A stretch of 64,000 bases of DNA from Hirudinaria manillensis (GCA_034509925.1 CM067537.1:1233501-1297500); one strand, 5' to 3'. Counted from the first letter of the stretch, positions 47,901 through 60,253 are shown. A program made the numbers and translations. The notes: generated from the sequence alone by a model not told the origin.

Positions 47901-50900
47901 AATAAACTCATAAACTCAAAAAAAAAAAAAAAATAGATAAATAAAAAACCTTCGAATAATTAAATAAAATTATTTTTAATATACAAATTGTAATTTTTCA
48001 ATATAATAATGAAAGTATTAATTGCACTTAGGGCAATAGCGAATGCGTTTGCTCTAACAATCTACATCAAGCTGATAATATACCGATTTCAAATTGCGAT
48101 ATGCCATGTCTAGATGTAGAACAAAAGCAATGCGGTGGCAAGGATAGCTATTCTGCTTATTTGAGTAAGTATGATATTTGAAATTAAATAAATGATGGTG
48201 CACAGTGTTTATATAGATTACACACATAACATTATATTTGTGATGAGTATAATACGTCTGTCATGGACTTAGTTACAACCATTTCCTGATAATTTAAGTT
48301 GGTCAAGTGATAATTAATCAAGAAAATGGTTTATTGCTCGACAATAATGACTTAATTAATTACCTTTAGTTACATCTGTGCTGCCTTATTATTGTGGCTG
48401 CCTAAGAACTTCCGAAGATTTAATTGAAAGATCGATCAGCTATGGTCTCATGACGATTGCAAAATGTCTGAAATTTTGTGACATGAAACGCTATGCAATG
48501 TTACAGGTTATAGCCACTTTTGTTTTGAACATATACGTTATTTTTTAATTTATTAAAATCTATGTCATGTGGTTGCTAGAAATATGTATAATAAATTGAA
48601 ACTACAATCTATCAAGGACATTTTATATATTTTTAGTCTGGGGATCATTGCATTTGCCAAGATTCCATAGATATTGGGAGTCTCTCGTATGAATCAAATG
48701 ATTGTTCCATAACATGTACCGGAGATGATACCATGACTTGTGGTGGTGTAGCAGCGGCCTCGGTATTTGCAAGTACGGACGTGTATTTTAACTATTATTT
48801 TTTATTTTTGCTAATATTGTTAAATGAAAATTGATACAATCAACCTTTATAAAAGCTTGCTCGAATGAAAAAGTTGCTTTGTCTTGCTCGAGCTTGTTTA
48901 AATGCTTGTATGCGTACGACATGTACGGAGATTGCGGTGGAGTCTGCGAACCAGGATACCGTGGTGACCACTGCCTTGAAAGGGGTTTTTATTTTTGTCA
49001 TGTAGTTCTGCATTTAAAATTTCAGTAATGTTTTAGTTAAGTTTAGTATATTCTTGAAAAGAGTTCATGTATTTATACAATTCCGTTATTAAATACATTT
49101 TCCTAGGCTTACGACGGACCATTTCAGTTATTTAATTATTGTCTGTTGAAAGGTATGATACAGGAAAAAATATCCTCTTTCAAAAAAATATATAATTTTT
49201 CTTTTCTTTACTTTGCATTTAATTGCGCAAGAAGTGAAAAATATGGTTTTATTAGAAATTATTCTGTAACACATTCAAATCCCATGATTATGCTACCCGT
49301 CGGGACCGAGCAAAAGTGGCATTGTAGTGAGAGTGGCATAGTAACGAGGGTTTGTAAAAACGGCCTGACATTATCAAATAAAAACGACTTTATTGTAAAA
49401 ATGGCTTTATTTTCTCAAGTTACCCATCAGCTCATCTAAAGCTCTCAAAATCGTTGGCTGCTGCATCTTCTTTCGGAGGATCTCGTCTAGCGCATCGCAC
49501 GCTTCACACCGGACTTGCGAATCCACCGTTCCAGCTTCGCCTTGCACTGTCTTGAACGAGATGACGTGGCGCTTCTTGAAATTGCCCGTCACGAGGTCCG
49601 GGATTTACATCTCGGCCAGTTTCGTAGCCTTCACCTTGATCAGATTGCCACTCATAGGTAGATTCTGTCCTCTTGCTTGCTTCAGCCACGTGAGCATTCC
49701 CTCATCGAGCTTCGGATAATGAGCCTGCCTCAGCTTTATGTGCTTCGATGGAACCTCAGCTTTGATTGCAGCCTCGATTTCATTTTTCTTAGTAAGAATG
49801 CCTTTCACAGTGGCTCTCTTAACTTCGACACACACCAGTCCAACTCTCAGTAATCTTCACTCCGACTCACACCAATCTTCACTCAAACTCGCAATTTTTA
49901 CATAAAATCCTCGACATTCACTCTCATTCCTATTTATAATCCCATTCAACTTTGCCCAATCAGCTTCGATCAATCAAATTCCATGGAATGTTCCATCATC
50001 TTCCTTAATCATCCCTCACCAATAAGTCCTGTTAAAGTATTAACATGATCAAGTTTTAAAAATACAAGATAATGTCTCTTAATTACTTAATTAATTCACA
50101 AATCATTTAGTTCACGATGCAAAGCTTACTACCACCACCACAACTACTACAACCACCAAGCCGTCTCCAACGTCCATTGTCGGTCCCTGCTTCCCAGTAA
50201 ATCCTTGCATCGATCAGCCAAGAACAGTTTGCGTCGAAATAAAGTCGACAGGAAAGACGAGGTGTCCGTGTAAAGATGGATATTCAAGGGGTGATTATGA
50301 CGACTATGATGAGCGAAAAGAATGTACAGGTATTTTGCCATGCGTGCCAAATTGCGATTTGATTTTGACATTTTTTTCCTGTATTCACAAATTTTGTCTT
50401 ATATATAGATTATTGATCCAGAAAAATTAATTTTAATAAATTCACTTCAACTAGTGTGGCTGCTAAAACGTAAGTATGTGAAAATATTTATAACACTTAA
50501 GACATATCTAACACGGGTCCGAAAAGTAAAAAGAAAAATCAAAGCATTAGTATTACCTGTTGATAATTTGATTTTTAAAATCTAATATTAGGGGAATTAA
50601 TTAGGATTTAAAGCCACGAACCGGAATAACATAACTAGCTTTACATTTGATTACACAGACATAGACGAATGTTTGTATGAACCTTGCGATAGGAGATCAT
50701 CAGACTGTAAAAACTTGGACGGTTCCTATGAGTGTCAATGCAAGGATGGATTTATGCAACTTCGGGAAGACATTTGCCTGAGTAATTTTGTAACGATCGA
50801 TTTAAATTTAACGAATTTTCATGTCGAGCTAACTAATTTGAAATTCTCCAGGTAATAGTACCAGTGAAGATTATCGTGAGGGCGACGACTTCTATATTTT

Positions 50901-51106
50901 CTTCATTCCTCTGATAGCTTTACTGATCACTTTTCTATTCTTTTGGTCGGTTACCAAGCTTGACTTTATTTATGAATGTCTAAACGTTACATTTTGATTA
51001 TTAAAATCTCTTAATTACTTAATATTTAAATAGTTCGCAGGCGCCCCCTAATACTGAATCTACCGCGTCGCGCGGGACACGTGCAAGCCAGAGGTCCGTA
51101 TTGTGA
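44971..51106 (+). CDS. Type B' gene: FTP-WSC2-EGF-mucin-EGF2-TM receptor-like protein (complete)
   Basis: Exons: 44971-45028, 45267-45467, 46261-46476, 46544-46677, 48032-48164, 48370-48506, 48637-48772, 48856-48984, 50111-50329, 50659-50781, 50852-50945, 51034-51106; 550 aa, open. FTP opens NVALNQKSGYCDENFQTNNM; WSC2 has the extra Cys in YYCGCLRTSED. EGF1 has AYDMYGDC. Exon 9 adds a short Thr run (nine Thr in a row, then KPSPTS) before EGF2, a smaller version of the type C mucin stalk. The calcium-binding EGF starts DIDEC; NST sequon; TM helix; tail with TESTASRGT ending RSVL, which fits a class I PDZ-ligand pattern. Introns 2, 4 and 8 hold an LTR fragment, a LINE and a Tigger copy respectively. 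The only intact B' copy here. Confidence 0.9.
45667..46140 (-). mobile_element. Fragment of SAP-ORF LTR element in intron 2 (fossil)
   Basis: 45667-45930 is a reversed LTR (TGTAATAACCCGGGG start); 45931-46140 is reversed internal sequence of the same family, matching the acidic part of the ORF. A large part of the element is missing. Old and broken. Confidence 0.75.
46862..47935 (+). mobile_element. 5'-truncated LINE with poly(A) tail in intron 4
   Basis: Contains the end of an RT domain: YADDIVIY, later NVYKSNFMVF and RYLGITIDEHLSWLNHI, then a second frame with RVIFLLPPLSSTV and YGPRLYTSIPHSIREL. About two frames, so at least one frameshift. The 3' end is ATAAACTCATAAACTC followed by an A run at about 47919-47933, typical of target-primed insertion with 5' truncation. 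CR1/Jockey-type by the C-terminal motifs. Absent from the matching introns of the B genes. Confidence 0.9.
49272..50030 (-). mobile_element. Tigger/pogo-like transposon, internally deleted, in intron 8
   Basis: Minus-strand frame from 49835 encodes KLDEGMLTWLKQARGQNLPM and LIKVKATKLAEM, then after one in-frame stop NFKKRHVISFKTVQGEAGTV: the two-part CENPB/Tigger DNA-binding domain. It then runs directly into about 40 C-terminal residues (EILRKKMQQPTILRALDEL), with no DDE catalytic domain between. The left end has diverged terminal-repeat sequence; the right end is uncertain. The best preserved of three related copies. Confidence 0.8.
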
Positions 51107-52385
51107 TCAACTTGCAAACAATGCGATGCTTATTTCGTTTATTATTTTCCTGGAATTATTTTATGAGGCAGTTATATTTTTCCACATTATTCCCACTACA
51201 TATGAGATGAGAATAATTTGAAAAAGAAAATTACAAAAAAAAATGCCCGAGATGATTAAAAGTTTCGTCTAATACGCCATTTTAACACTTGAATACCAGA
51301 TTTTTTCAACAGGTTTTAGCAAGTTTTAGTTTAGTTTCAGTTGATTAGAAATAAACCTCTACTAAAATACCGGCGATTCATATTATTAAACAAATAATTG
51401 AACTTAATTGTCATCACTAGCTTTCTTTAAAAAAGATATTGCCTTTTAAAAATTAGTGCTAGATTCTGGTAAATATTTAGACCATTAATGTCATTAACAC
51501 TCTAATCTAGTCTCTAGTCTAATCAGTTAAGAAAATATATTAAAAGATCCATCAAAAGGGCCAATTATTGAAGCAAGAATTATATTTATTCACCTTTAGA
51601 CTCATTAACTTTCAGATATTCCAAGCATTCTTTGCTTGCATTTACAATGCTAGATATAATATTGCTACATGCCTTTTTGTTTTAGCCTATAACCTCCATA
51701 TTAGTTAGCATATCTAACTGCTTACCAATCGATGAATTCTCGACCCTACTATAGAATCTCATAAGAGTATCTTTTAAAGGAGAAAACATGCATATAAGGA
51801 TCTGAATGAATGAGGAATTGTATTTTAACCACATGAGGAAAAGTACACCAAATCGGTCAGTTCTTGAATAAAACTTCTATGTAAAACAGAATCTGATTTC
51901 CTAGCGTTTTTTTTTATATTCCGCCTTCGTGCTGTCCTTACCACATGAGTGTAGTGCCTAGGATTTATAATTTTAATTACATATTAATGAACGTGCGTCA
52001 TGGAAAAATTTAATCTTTTTTAATTTAGAATATTTGTTCAGACAAGCAAATTCGATTTAATTTTAATTTCGTATTATTTGTAGAAAAGAAATAAGAAAAA
52101 TGTTCATAAAATAACGAAAAAAAAACTAGGCGAACGAATATAAATGGTGCAGCTATTCTAAATAAGAATTTTAAAATAAAGACCCTAATCATGTTAAAAC
52201 ATTGACATCATAACATAGAAAGTCATAATGAAAATAAACACATGGATATAAATAAAGTAACCGAATTCATACGTAAATCAATTGTTAGCTTCTACAGTTT
52301 TAAGCAAAAATGAGCAATTGATTCACTAAACACTGTAGTAAAATATGAATTCATAAATTCTAGTCCAGCCGAAAGAGATGACATA
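51107..52385. other. Intergenic between B' and type C gene 2
   Basis: No exons are visible. From about 51815 it matches the flank before type C gene 1 (22925 onward). A weak AAGTCATAATGAAAATAAAC version of the promoter block lies at 52220, about 165 bp before the C start codon. Confidence 0.55.
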
Positions 52386-55300
52386 ATGTCAGGTTTCTGT
52401 AAAAGTTGGGGTTTCGTCAGCGTACTACTGCACATATTTTCAAGTACTCAGCTTTTTAGACTTGTCGTTTTGACTTGAAGACATAATATTTTATTATTTA
52501 TTGTTTCAAGAAAAATAATCGATTTGATTTATCATTTGATGCAGTACTAATTACTCGCATCAACAAAAGTCATTCGCCAAAAAGGGATTTGCAAATAGAT
52601 TATTCGAAAATAATCAATAATGTAGGACTATAATTGGGTTAAAATAAAGTTAATAATAGCAACAACGCTATTAGCAATAATCATATCCATTTAAATTAAC
52701 ATAGATCCAATATTATAATGCAGTGTGATATGATTACAATACACATTTAGTTAAAGAATCTAACCTAAAAGTCAAAGATTTAAGGAAAAATCTCAAGCAA
52801 ATCTCAACAAATATTCAATATTTTAAGAACAACTAACAATAATTCAACAACAACAACAACAACAACACCTCAACAACAAGGCTTTCATTTCAGGGGGTTG
52901 TGCAATCAATGTGGCACTGCATAAGGTAGCCTATTATTGCAACGACCCAGTGCCCCAGTATAAGTTGTTAGATGGAATCAAAATTTTGACCAATTTCGAA
53001 CGAATGACGGAGCCATGCGAGACGGTGTCATTTGTGAAAATAAACTTGGATTGGAGATATTCTGTGCATTACATAATCGTCTTCGAGGGGGAAGGTTGGT
53101 ACAAGGCACTTCTGAAGTGTTTTTAAACACTACATTATTGTTGAGCCAAAAATTGATAAAAAAAAAAGCACTGTCTAACAACCCGAGCATTCGTAGAGGC
53201 GATACGTGGTGATTGCGGCCAGGTTTTAAACGAACCAATTACGACTTTCAATAATTTTAGCCGAGGACTAAAATTACACTAAAATTGTTGGAATGTCGCT
53301 AATTGTTATTCACTTTTCAGGCATTTATATTGCCATTACAAATATGTTACTTAATCGATTATAAATTGTTATTCCATTGTTTTTGCGATATTTTTTCCAT
53401 TACAAACGTATTGGTTAATCGGACAAAGAAATAATATTGTAGGTAATGATGCGGGCCAACTTGACTTTTTTTCGGCTCGTTTATCGGACAAGATATGTTC
53501 AGAATACCCTGGTAGAGCCAATCTGGCAGACAAAAGTAAAGGCATGAGAGTTAATTGTGCCAACAGAAAAGATGCGTATTCAAATGTCGGGATATATTCT
53601 CTTAAAAATATTGGCTTCACTATCACAGAGATTGAAGTTCACATACTCGGTATTAATTTGAAATATTTGCTTTTTTATTCTCTTCTTTTTATTTATGAAC
53701 AATTTTCTGTCTTATTTAATTGAATTTTAACTCCAGGACAAAATACGATACAAACGCTAATACCAATCGGCTGCTTTTCTAGATTTGGCATCCAAGGATT
53801 TGATTTTGAACTGACAGCATGCATATCTTTCTGTAAACGTGAACAATTTGCTTTGATTGGGATGAAAGTTAGTCTTAGTCTTTATTTGTCCTATTTACAT
53901 ATCCTATGTAAATGATTTTATAGGCCTTCAAAAGTGGATTAGATGGTAGTTCAAGCATATTTCTGTGTTTATGGACGTCTTAAAAAATGGTGAATGGATG
54001 ACACATAAAATAAACGAACGTAGTCAATTTCTTCAGAATTTTCTACCAATAGCTGTAATTATAAAATTGGAATTATATTAGACTAATAGTAATATTAATA
54101 CAATGTTAAATAATAATCGCTTGTAGAATAATGAATTTTGTCGATGTTCGAATGAGCTCGATAGAGGTTTTGAATTGCCACTTACAAATTGTGATGTACC
54201 ATGTTCAGCAGGGGATCTACATGAACGATGCGGTGGCATTAGAGAATATTCCGTTTTTCTAAGTAAATTTGGCAGCTATTTGATTAAATAATAAACAAAA
54301 TACTTTAAAAATCATGTCAAAATTGACGAATTTCATGAGATGATGGAATACTGGGTTTTTGTCACTCGGTATCATCTTGCTTCCTGGTAATAAATGTTAG
54401 ATAAAATTTTTGAAACCAATAAGCGAAGGGAAATGTCCTTAAATATCAAATTAAAAACCAAAACTAAATGATTAATTTATAGATTATGTTTTCATATACT
54501 GATAAATAAATATTTAATTTACAGACAGTTCATTTATAATATTTACGCTGAGTCTTATGCTTACAATTATTGTTTTATTACTTAACAATAATTGAAATAA
54601 TCTTTTAGTTCATTCTGTGTTGCCTTATTATGAAGGCTGTTTAAGAACTACTAAAGATTTTATTCTAACTGCGGTTAGCAGAGGCAACATGACGATTGCG
54701 AAATGCCTTCATTTGTGTGAGAATCGACGCTATGCATATCTGCAGGTTTTTTTAATAGGATTTTTTAATAAATTTCACGTAAATTATAATATATTACATC
54801 ACAAAACATAAACTTTCAAAAATTATTTAATCATATTAATTTTTAATACTCACATATTATAATAGATTAACATAATATAAAATTCGGTACCAATCGCATT
54901 AATCCACCAATCCATCAATTTCTAAGCTCTTAAGTGTTTATAATAATTTTTCAAATCCATTTCAGTCTGGGGATTACTGCATGTGTCAAAATAGCCTCAG
55001 CAGAACTGCGCTTTTGCATGAAAAAGTTGAATGTCCTACTAGTTGTACCGGTGATGCTAAAATGACCTGTGGTGGTGATGGCGTGGCCTCAGTATACTCC
55101 AGTATGGATTAAAGTTGCCATCGTCGTTGTCGTCGTCGTTGATGATGTTATTGTTTATGATGATGTAATCGATGGTGTTAAACTTCAAATAGATTAATTT
55201 ACTATGACAATATAATATAATAAAATAAAATATAATATAATATAATATAATATAATATAATATAATATAATATAATATAATATAATATAATATAATATAA

Positions 55301-58300
55301 TATAACATAACATAACATAACATAACATAACATAACATAACATAACATAACATAACATAATGTTGGATCCCTAGATCCAATAAATTGAATAATATTTAAA
55401 ATTATATTGCCGATTAATTATTTTAATAATTAATTAAATTTAGTGGCAATATAATTTGAGAATTAAATTGGTGCTATTCAGACTCTTTGGTTATGTACCT
55501 TTGACAAATGGATTTATATCGGAAAGTAGAGCGAGAGTAATAGAAACAGCAGATTTCAAGACTTAATCAATTAAGCATTTTACATCTTCCAAGCCATCTG
55601 ACAACGTTCAATAAACCTGACCTTCTATAATTAGTTTGAGGACCCCGGGTTATTACATTGGTGTCAGGAGTGGGATTTAGAGTTAAAGGGTATCCAAAAG
55701 TAACTAAAGTAGAAGCTTGTTTAGTTGAAAAGTGAACGATGCCGAAGTACTTGGATGAATTGTACGTGCCTCGATTGAGACAAGAATTGAGAGAGCGTGG
55801 CCTGGATTGGAAAGGCACGAAAGCTGAGATACGAGAGCGACTTGGGGCATGGCTGACAGAGAATGGCCATGACCCAGAGGAATACGAATTCGAGAATCCA
55901 TCCCATAAAAAGATGGATGAATTTCTTGATTTTATGAAAAAGTCCGTAGATGAGATGAGGGAATGTATTAGGAGTATTAGGGGTGATTTGAAAAACAGAA
56001 CGGTTCCGTGTCAGAATGCCTCTTTGGTTTCTGATGGAAACTCTACTGAGAAGAGTTCTGATGTTCCAAGTACCGTTTCTGGCAGCATTGGGATGGAGTC
56101 ATTAGAAGGCACATCCAACCACAGTGCGTACGTGTCTCCAGAAACTCTGTGCGTGATGGCAGACTTAGAGAACTCGACGTTGGAGCCCATAGAGTTACCA
56201 GATCAGGTCGAGTCGTCAGCAGGGCCCAGAGAGCTCACGGAGGTTTTAGTGGAGCAAGTGGAACTTTCGGAGGAGCCTATGGGATTGCCGGTGGATCATG
56301 TGGAGTTGTTGGTGCAGCCCGAGGAGTTACTGATGAGTCTCGTGGGGTTGCCGGTGGAGCGCACGGATTTGATGGTGGAACAAGTAGAGTCTACAGAACA
56401 GCCCATGGATTTACCAGCGGATGTTTCGGCTCCATTGGAAATAACAGAAGGGAGCGCTCGGGATTTCAGGAGAGTGCCTAGCATGGAAAGTGGAGCAGGT
56501 GATCCTGAGGAGAGTCTGGGATCTGGCGACATCGTGGAGCAGGAGAGTGTGCATAGAAATGGCGATGTTCCGCGGCTGAAACTTGCGGGACGCAGAAGTA
56601 AAAGGGAGGAGACAGAAATCCCAGAAGATGACAAAGCAAATGGATCTGGGATTTGCAGCCATGAGATTGTTGGAAGATCGGATCCTATTCCGAGAGTAAA
56701 AATGAAAATGGGAATAGATGTCTGTTCGGGACGAACAGATTTAAGGAGGGGGCAGTGTTGGATCCCTAGATCCAATAAATTGAATAATATTTAAAATTAT
56801 ATTGCCGATTAATTATTTTAATAATTAATTAAATTTAGTGGCAATATAATTTGAGAATTAAATTGGTGCTATTCAGACTCTTTGGTTATGTACCTTTGAC
56901 AAATGGATTTATATCGGAAAGTAGAGCGAGAGTAATAGAAACAGCAGATTTCAAGACTTAATCAATTAAGCATTTTACATCTTCCAAGCCATCTGACAAC
57001 GTTCAATAAACCTGACCTTCTATAATTAGTTTGAGGACCCCGGGTTATTACAATAACATAACATAACATAACATAACATAACATAACATAACATAACATA
57101 ACATAACATAACATAATATAATATAATATAATATAATATAATATAATATAATATAATATAATATAATATAATATAATATAATATAATATAATATAATATA
57201 ATATAATATAATATAATATAATATAATATAATATAATCGTTATATTGATAATTATTTATATATTTGTGTAGCGTGCTTTTCTGATGTGATGTCTTTACCG
57301 TGTTCAAGTTTCATTGGATGCAAAGATTCGTACGACATGTACGGAGATTGTGATGGTGCCTGCAAACTAGGATATCTTGGCGATCACTGTATTGAAAGAG
57401 GTTCTCGATACTGTTACATATTGTTACATACTGTTACATATTGTTACATACTGTTACATATTGTTACATATTCTTAATACTGCTAACAATTCTGCATTAC
57501 TAATTTTTCTTCTTTTTTTTTAGAAACTTTATTTCTTGCTTTTTCATTTTTTTTGACATTCATGTTATATTGCGATTTACGACTTCACATAGATTTTAAA
57601 GTAACAGAGATAACCACCGAAGTAAGTACTACATCCATAACGTCACCTTCTACTTCCACCAAACCATTAACATCAACTGCAACCGAGCCACGCACAATTC
57701 AAAGCGAGCCAGGCCCAATTTCAAGCGAGCCATTTCCAACTTTTATCAAACCATTTACTTCAACTTCCACTGAATCAATCGGCCACGATACCTGCTTGTC
57801 GGTAAATCCTTGCTTTGATCAGCCAAACACAGTTTGCATAGAAATGAAGTTGACCGGAAAGACAAAATGTATTTGTGTGGAAGGATACGAAAGGGATGAT
57901 GAAAGGAAAGAATGTAAAGGTAAAATTTTCGAAGTCTGCGCGATTTGATTTCGACATTCATTTAAGGCATTCACGATTGTGATTGTTGATTTGAAACTAG
58001 AGGCATTAATTTATGAATTAATTTAAATTGATTACTACGGTCTGAAATGATTTCTAGTTTATATCTGATCACTTCACATTCAGACATTGACGAATGCATA
58101 CGTGAAATCTGTGACAATAGTGTATCAGATTGCATAAACTTGAATGGTTCCTATGATTGCCAATGCAAGGAGGGATTTATGAAATTTACGAAAGATATAT
58201 GCATGAGTAAATATTTTAATTAATTTAAAAGCTTTTGAATTGGGTTACTTAATTTGGAACTTGCAATCCTTTAGGAAATGCTACAAGTGAAGATTTTTAT

Positions 58301-58543
58301 AAAATTGCAGACTACTTGCTAATCTTCATTCCTCTAATAGCTTTGTTAAGCATCATTCTCTACCTTTGGTTGGTTGCTAATCCTGAATTTATTTATAAAC
58401 GTCTAAACATTTCATATTTAACATTTTGCATTTAAATATTTACATCGACATCGATGTATTATTTAAATAGCTCAACCCGGTCTTCTGAAACTGTGAGTAC
58501 TCCATCTCGCCAGTCAGGGGTAGGCCAGAGCTCCGTTTGGTGA
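52386..58543 (+). CDS. Type C gene 2: FTP-WSC2-EGF-mucin-EGF2-TM receptor-like protein (complete)
   Basis: Exons: 52386-52443, 52894-53094, 53443-53649, 53737-53867, 54127-54262, 54609-54745, 54966-55101, 57272-57400, 57602-57919, 58084-58206, 58275-58368, 58471-58543; 580 aa, each exon the same length as in type C gene 1. The signal peptide is the same; FTP differs by a few residues (FERMTEPC, LDWRYSVHYI). The mucin-like exon 9 is nearly identical. TM and tail match, ending SSVW. AATAAA at 58577. Intron 7 is expanded by a pentanucleotide array into which a whole LTR element has inserted; intron 8 is shortened and has a 10-bp tandem repeat. Frame is unaffected. Confidence 0.9.
55209..55360. 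repeat. (ATAAT)n then (ATAAC)n array, left half
   Basis: ATAAT repeats that change near 55305 into about 55 bp of ATAAC repeats abutting the LTR element. The homologous array in type C gene 1 has no ATAAC block. Confidence 0.95.
55361..57052 (+). mobile_element. Non-autonomous LTR element with SAP-domain ORF, copy 2 (looks whole, young)
   Basis: LTRs 55361-55657 and 56756-57052, each 297 bp, look identical by eye: a very recent insertion. ATAA flanks both sides, although the surrounding ATAAC repeat makes this ambiguous. TGGTGTCAGGAGTGGGATT follows the 5' LTR (tRNA-Leu-like primer site) and a purine tract, GGAGGGGGCAG, precedes the 3' LTR. The single ORF (55739-56794, 351 codons) opens MPKYLDELYVPRLRQELRER and has a SAP-like helix-helix (LDWKGTKAEIRERL), then an acidic stretch rich in VE/EE/PE and a basic region. 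No enzymatic domains. Absent from type C gene 1. Confidence 0.92.
57053..57236. repeat. (ATAAC)n then (ATAAT)n array, right half
   Basis: Mirror continuation of the array interrupted by the LTR element: about 60 bp of ATAAC then ATAAT repeats up to exon 8. Confidence 0.95.
57408..57473. repeat. 10-bp tandem repeat (TGTTACATAY) after exon 8
   Basis: About six units of TGTTACATAC/T. Type C gene 1 has only two at the same position (near 27265), so it expanded after the duplication. Confidence 0.85.
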
Positions 58544-59005
58544 CGATGGTACAACCAATGGAAACTTATGTCATTTAATAAATTACTAGTATTGAATTTT
58601 TGATCAACCAAATTTTTCTAAATTATTGGGGTTATTTATTAGATTCTATATTAGATGAAAATAATTTGAAAAAGATAAGTGTCTGAGATGCCTAAAATAA
58701 TAACCCATACATAATTTATACTTGGAGGCCATTTTATTTTGATAAGTGTTTGGTTTTAAGTGAATGTAAATAAACTTCATTATTGCAAGACTCGTGAGTC
58801 ATATTATTTAAAAGATAATTGAAATTAGTTATCATCACTGGCTTCGCACTTGAAAACGATTATATTTCCATCTTCATGCTTTCATCTTCATTACAAATAT
58901 TAGTTACAATATTCTTTTTACATAAATATTTATTTATTTGCTCTGCCATTCTTATGACCGAAAGAACTAAAAATCTATAAACTTTATCTGATTTTCATTC
59001 AGGGA
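58544..59005. other. 3' flank of type C gene 2
   Basis: Similar to 28570-29060 after type C gene 1, ending near CTTTATCTGATTTTCATTC. The type B gene expected next is absent; the match stops where an LTR fragment begins. Confidence 0.6.
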
Positions 59006-59177
59006 TCTGCTTTTCGAGATAACTTTATTTGTCTAGATTCATAACCAAAGACTCTGAATAGTACCCATTAATTAATTCTCAAGTTATATTGTCACTCAAT
59101 TTAATTAATTACTAAATTAATTAATCAGCAATATAATTTTAATTATTCTTCAATTATCTGGATCCAGGGATCCAACA
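59006..59177 (-). mobile_element. Partial LTR of the SAP-ORF family (fossil)
   Basis: Reverse-oriented LTR sequence ending GGATCCAGGGATCCAACA; about the 5' half of an LTR. It lies exactly where the third cassette should continue into a type B gene, so it may mark a deletion junction. Confidence 0.75.
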
Positions 59178-59764
59178 ATACTATCCATTCATCCATAATC
59201 GGATGCATTAACACGTTTGAAGTGTAATATTAAATATTCTATTAGCCTAAAAGGAGAATCACAGGGGGAAACTACCTCGGTACCTTATGCAGTTTCGGTA
59301 CCTAGTACGGCCTCAGCCTGATCGACCTGGTTGCAATGTAAATCAATTTAAAGATGTTTAAATCGTCGCTATCATCGATAGCAAAATCTTGCCAGTTTTA
59401 TATAAAATTACAAAATACTTATTTAAAAAAAATGACTTTTTAAAGCTCGAACGGAGTTTTCGTTAAACTACTCGGCGTCGGTAATGTTTTAAATAAATAC
59501 CTTACTTTTGCGGACTACATAGTCACTTCCCAGAATGGAATTATATCGATTAAAAAGATTTAGAGAGCAATAGCAAAAATGTTAGGGGTGCATTACCCAA
59601 TAAATTCAAAATCGGAAAAAGCAGGTTTATAGAATTGTTTAAATTGGATTGTGGTATTATATATTGCGATGAAATTGATTGATTGGAGCTATTGAACCTG
59701 ATAATGTTGGTTCATTAATTGCCTGATGTATCGTGCTGTTTCATAAATTCTTAGATAGGTTGAT
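59178..59764. other. Unassigned intergenic sequence
   Basis: No exon, repeat or regulatory motif that I can support. It is not obviously related to the cassette sequence. Confidence 0.4.
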
Positions 59765-59905
59765 TATTATTTTATTGAACAATTCAAAATGGAAAAATTC
59801 AGATCGATACATATTGGATGAAATCAAACTCTTAAGAAGTTTGGAAGTTTATACAAAATATCTGTATAAATTAATTCATATCCATTCCGCAATGAATGTA
59901 AATCT
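59765..59905 (+). pseudogene. Decayed FTP first-half exon
   Basis: Translation contains LLNNSKWKNSDRYILDEIKL then LRSLEVYTKY, aligning with ALNKQSSYC...DGIKTLTNFERYTEPC of the family. The conserved cysteines are lost and I see no acceptor or matching second exon. A relic of another family member. Confidence 0.5.
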
Positions 59906-60253
59906 AAAATGGTTACGGATATTCTACCAGATTTTTAAATGAAATATATTCTAGCTATTGTTCAATTTTTTTTATAGAGTCCTTACACATTCCGATAACG
60001 TCATAAGAACGTAAACAATGGTAACAACGGCTTGCTAACTCAAAATTAGCGATGATGTGAAAAAGTTGGTTTTAAAATTGATTACCTTATTCACGATGCC
60101 CATATATCAGCACAAGTTATATTACACAGTTATCATTTTTTACTTTCTAGCAGGTCAGTCGTTGCCGAGTTATTGATAAAGTTGCAGTCACGTTTTTGTC
60201 CTTAACAAATAAAATAAAATATTTCTTAAAATTTTACTCGCGAATTCATCCAG

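Noticed and set aside
55057-57307. Minus-strand ORFs rich in Tyr/Ile/Leu or Cys/Tyr/Val/Met
   Set aside because: They are translations of the pentanucleotide arrays, which happen to lack stops in some frames.
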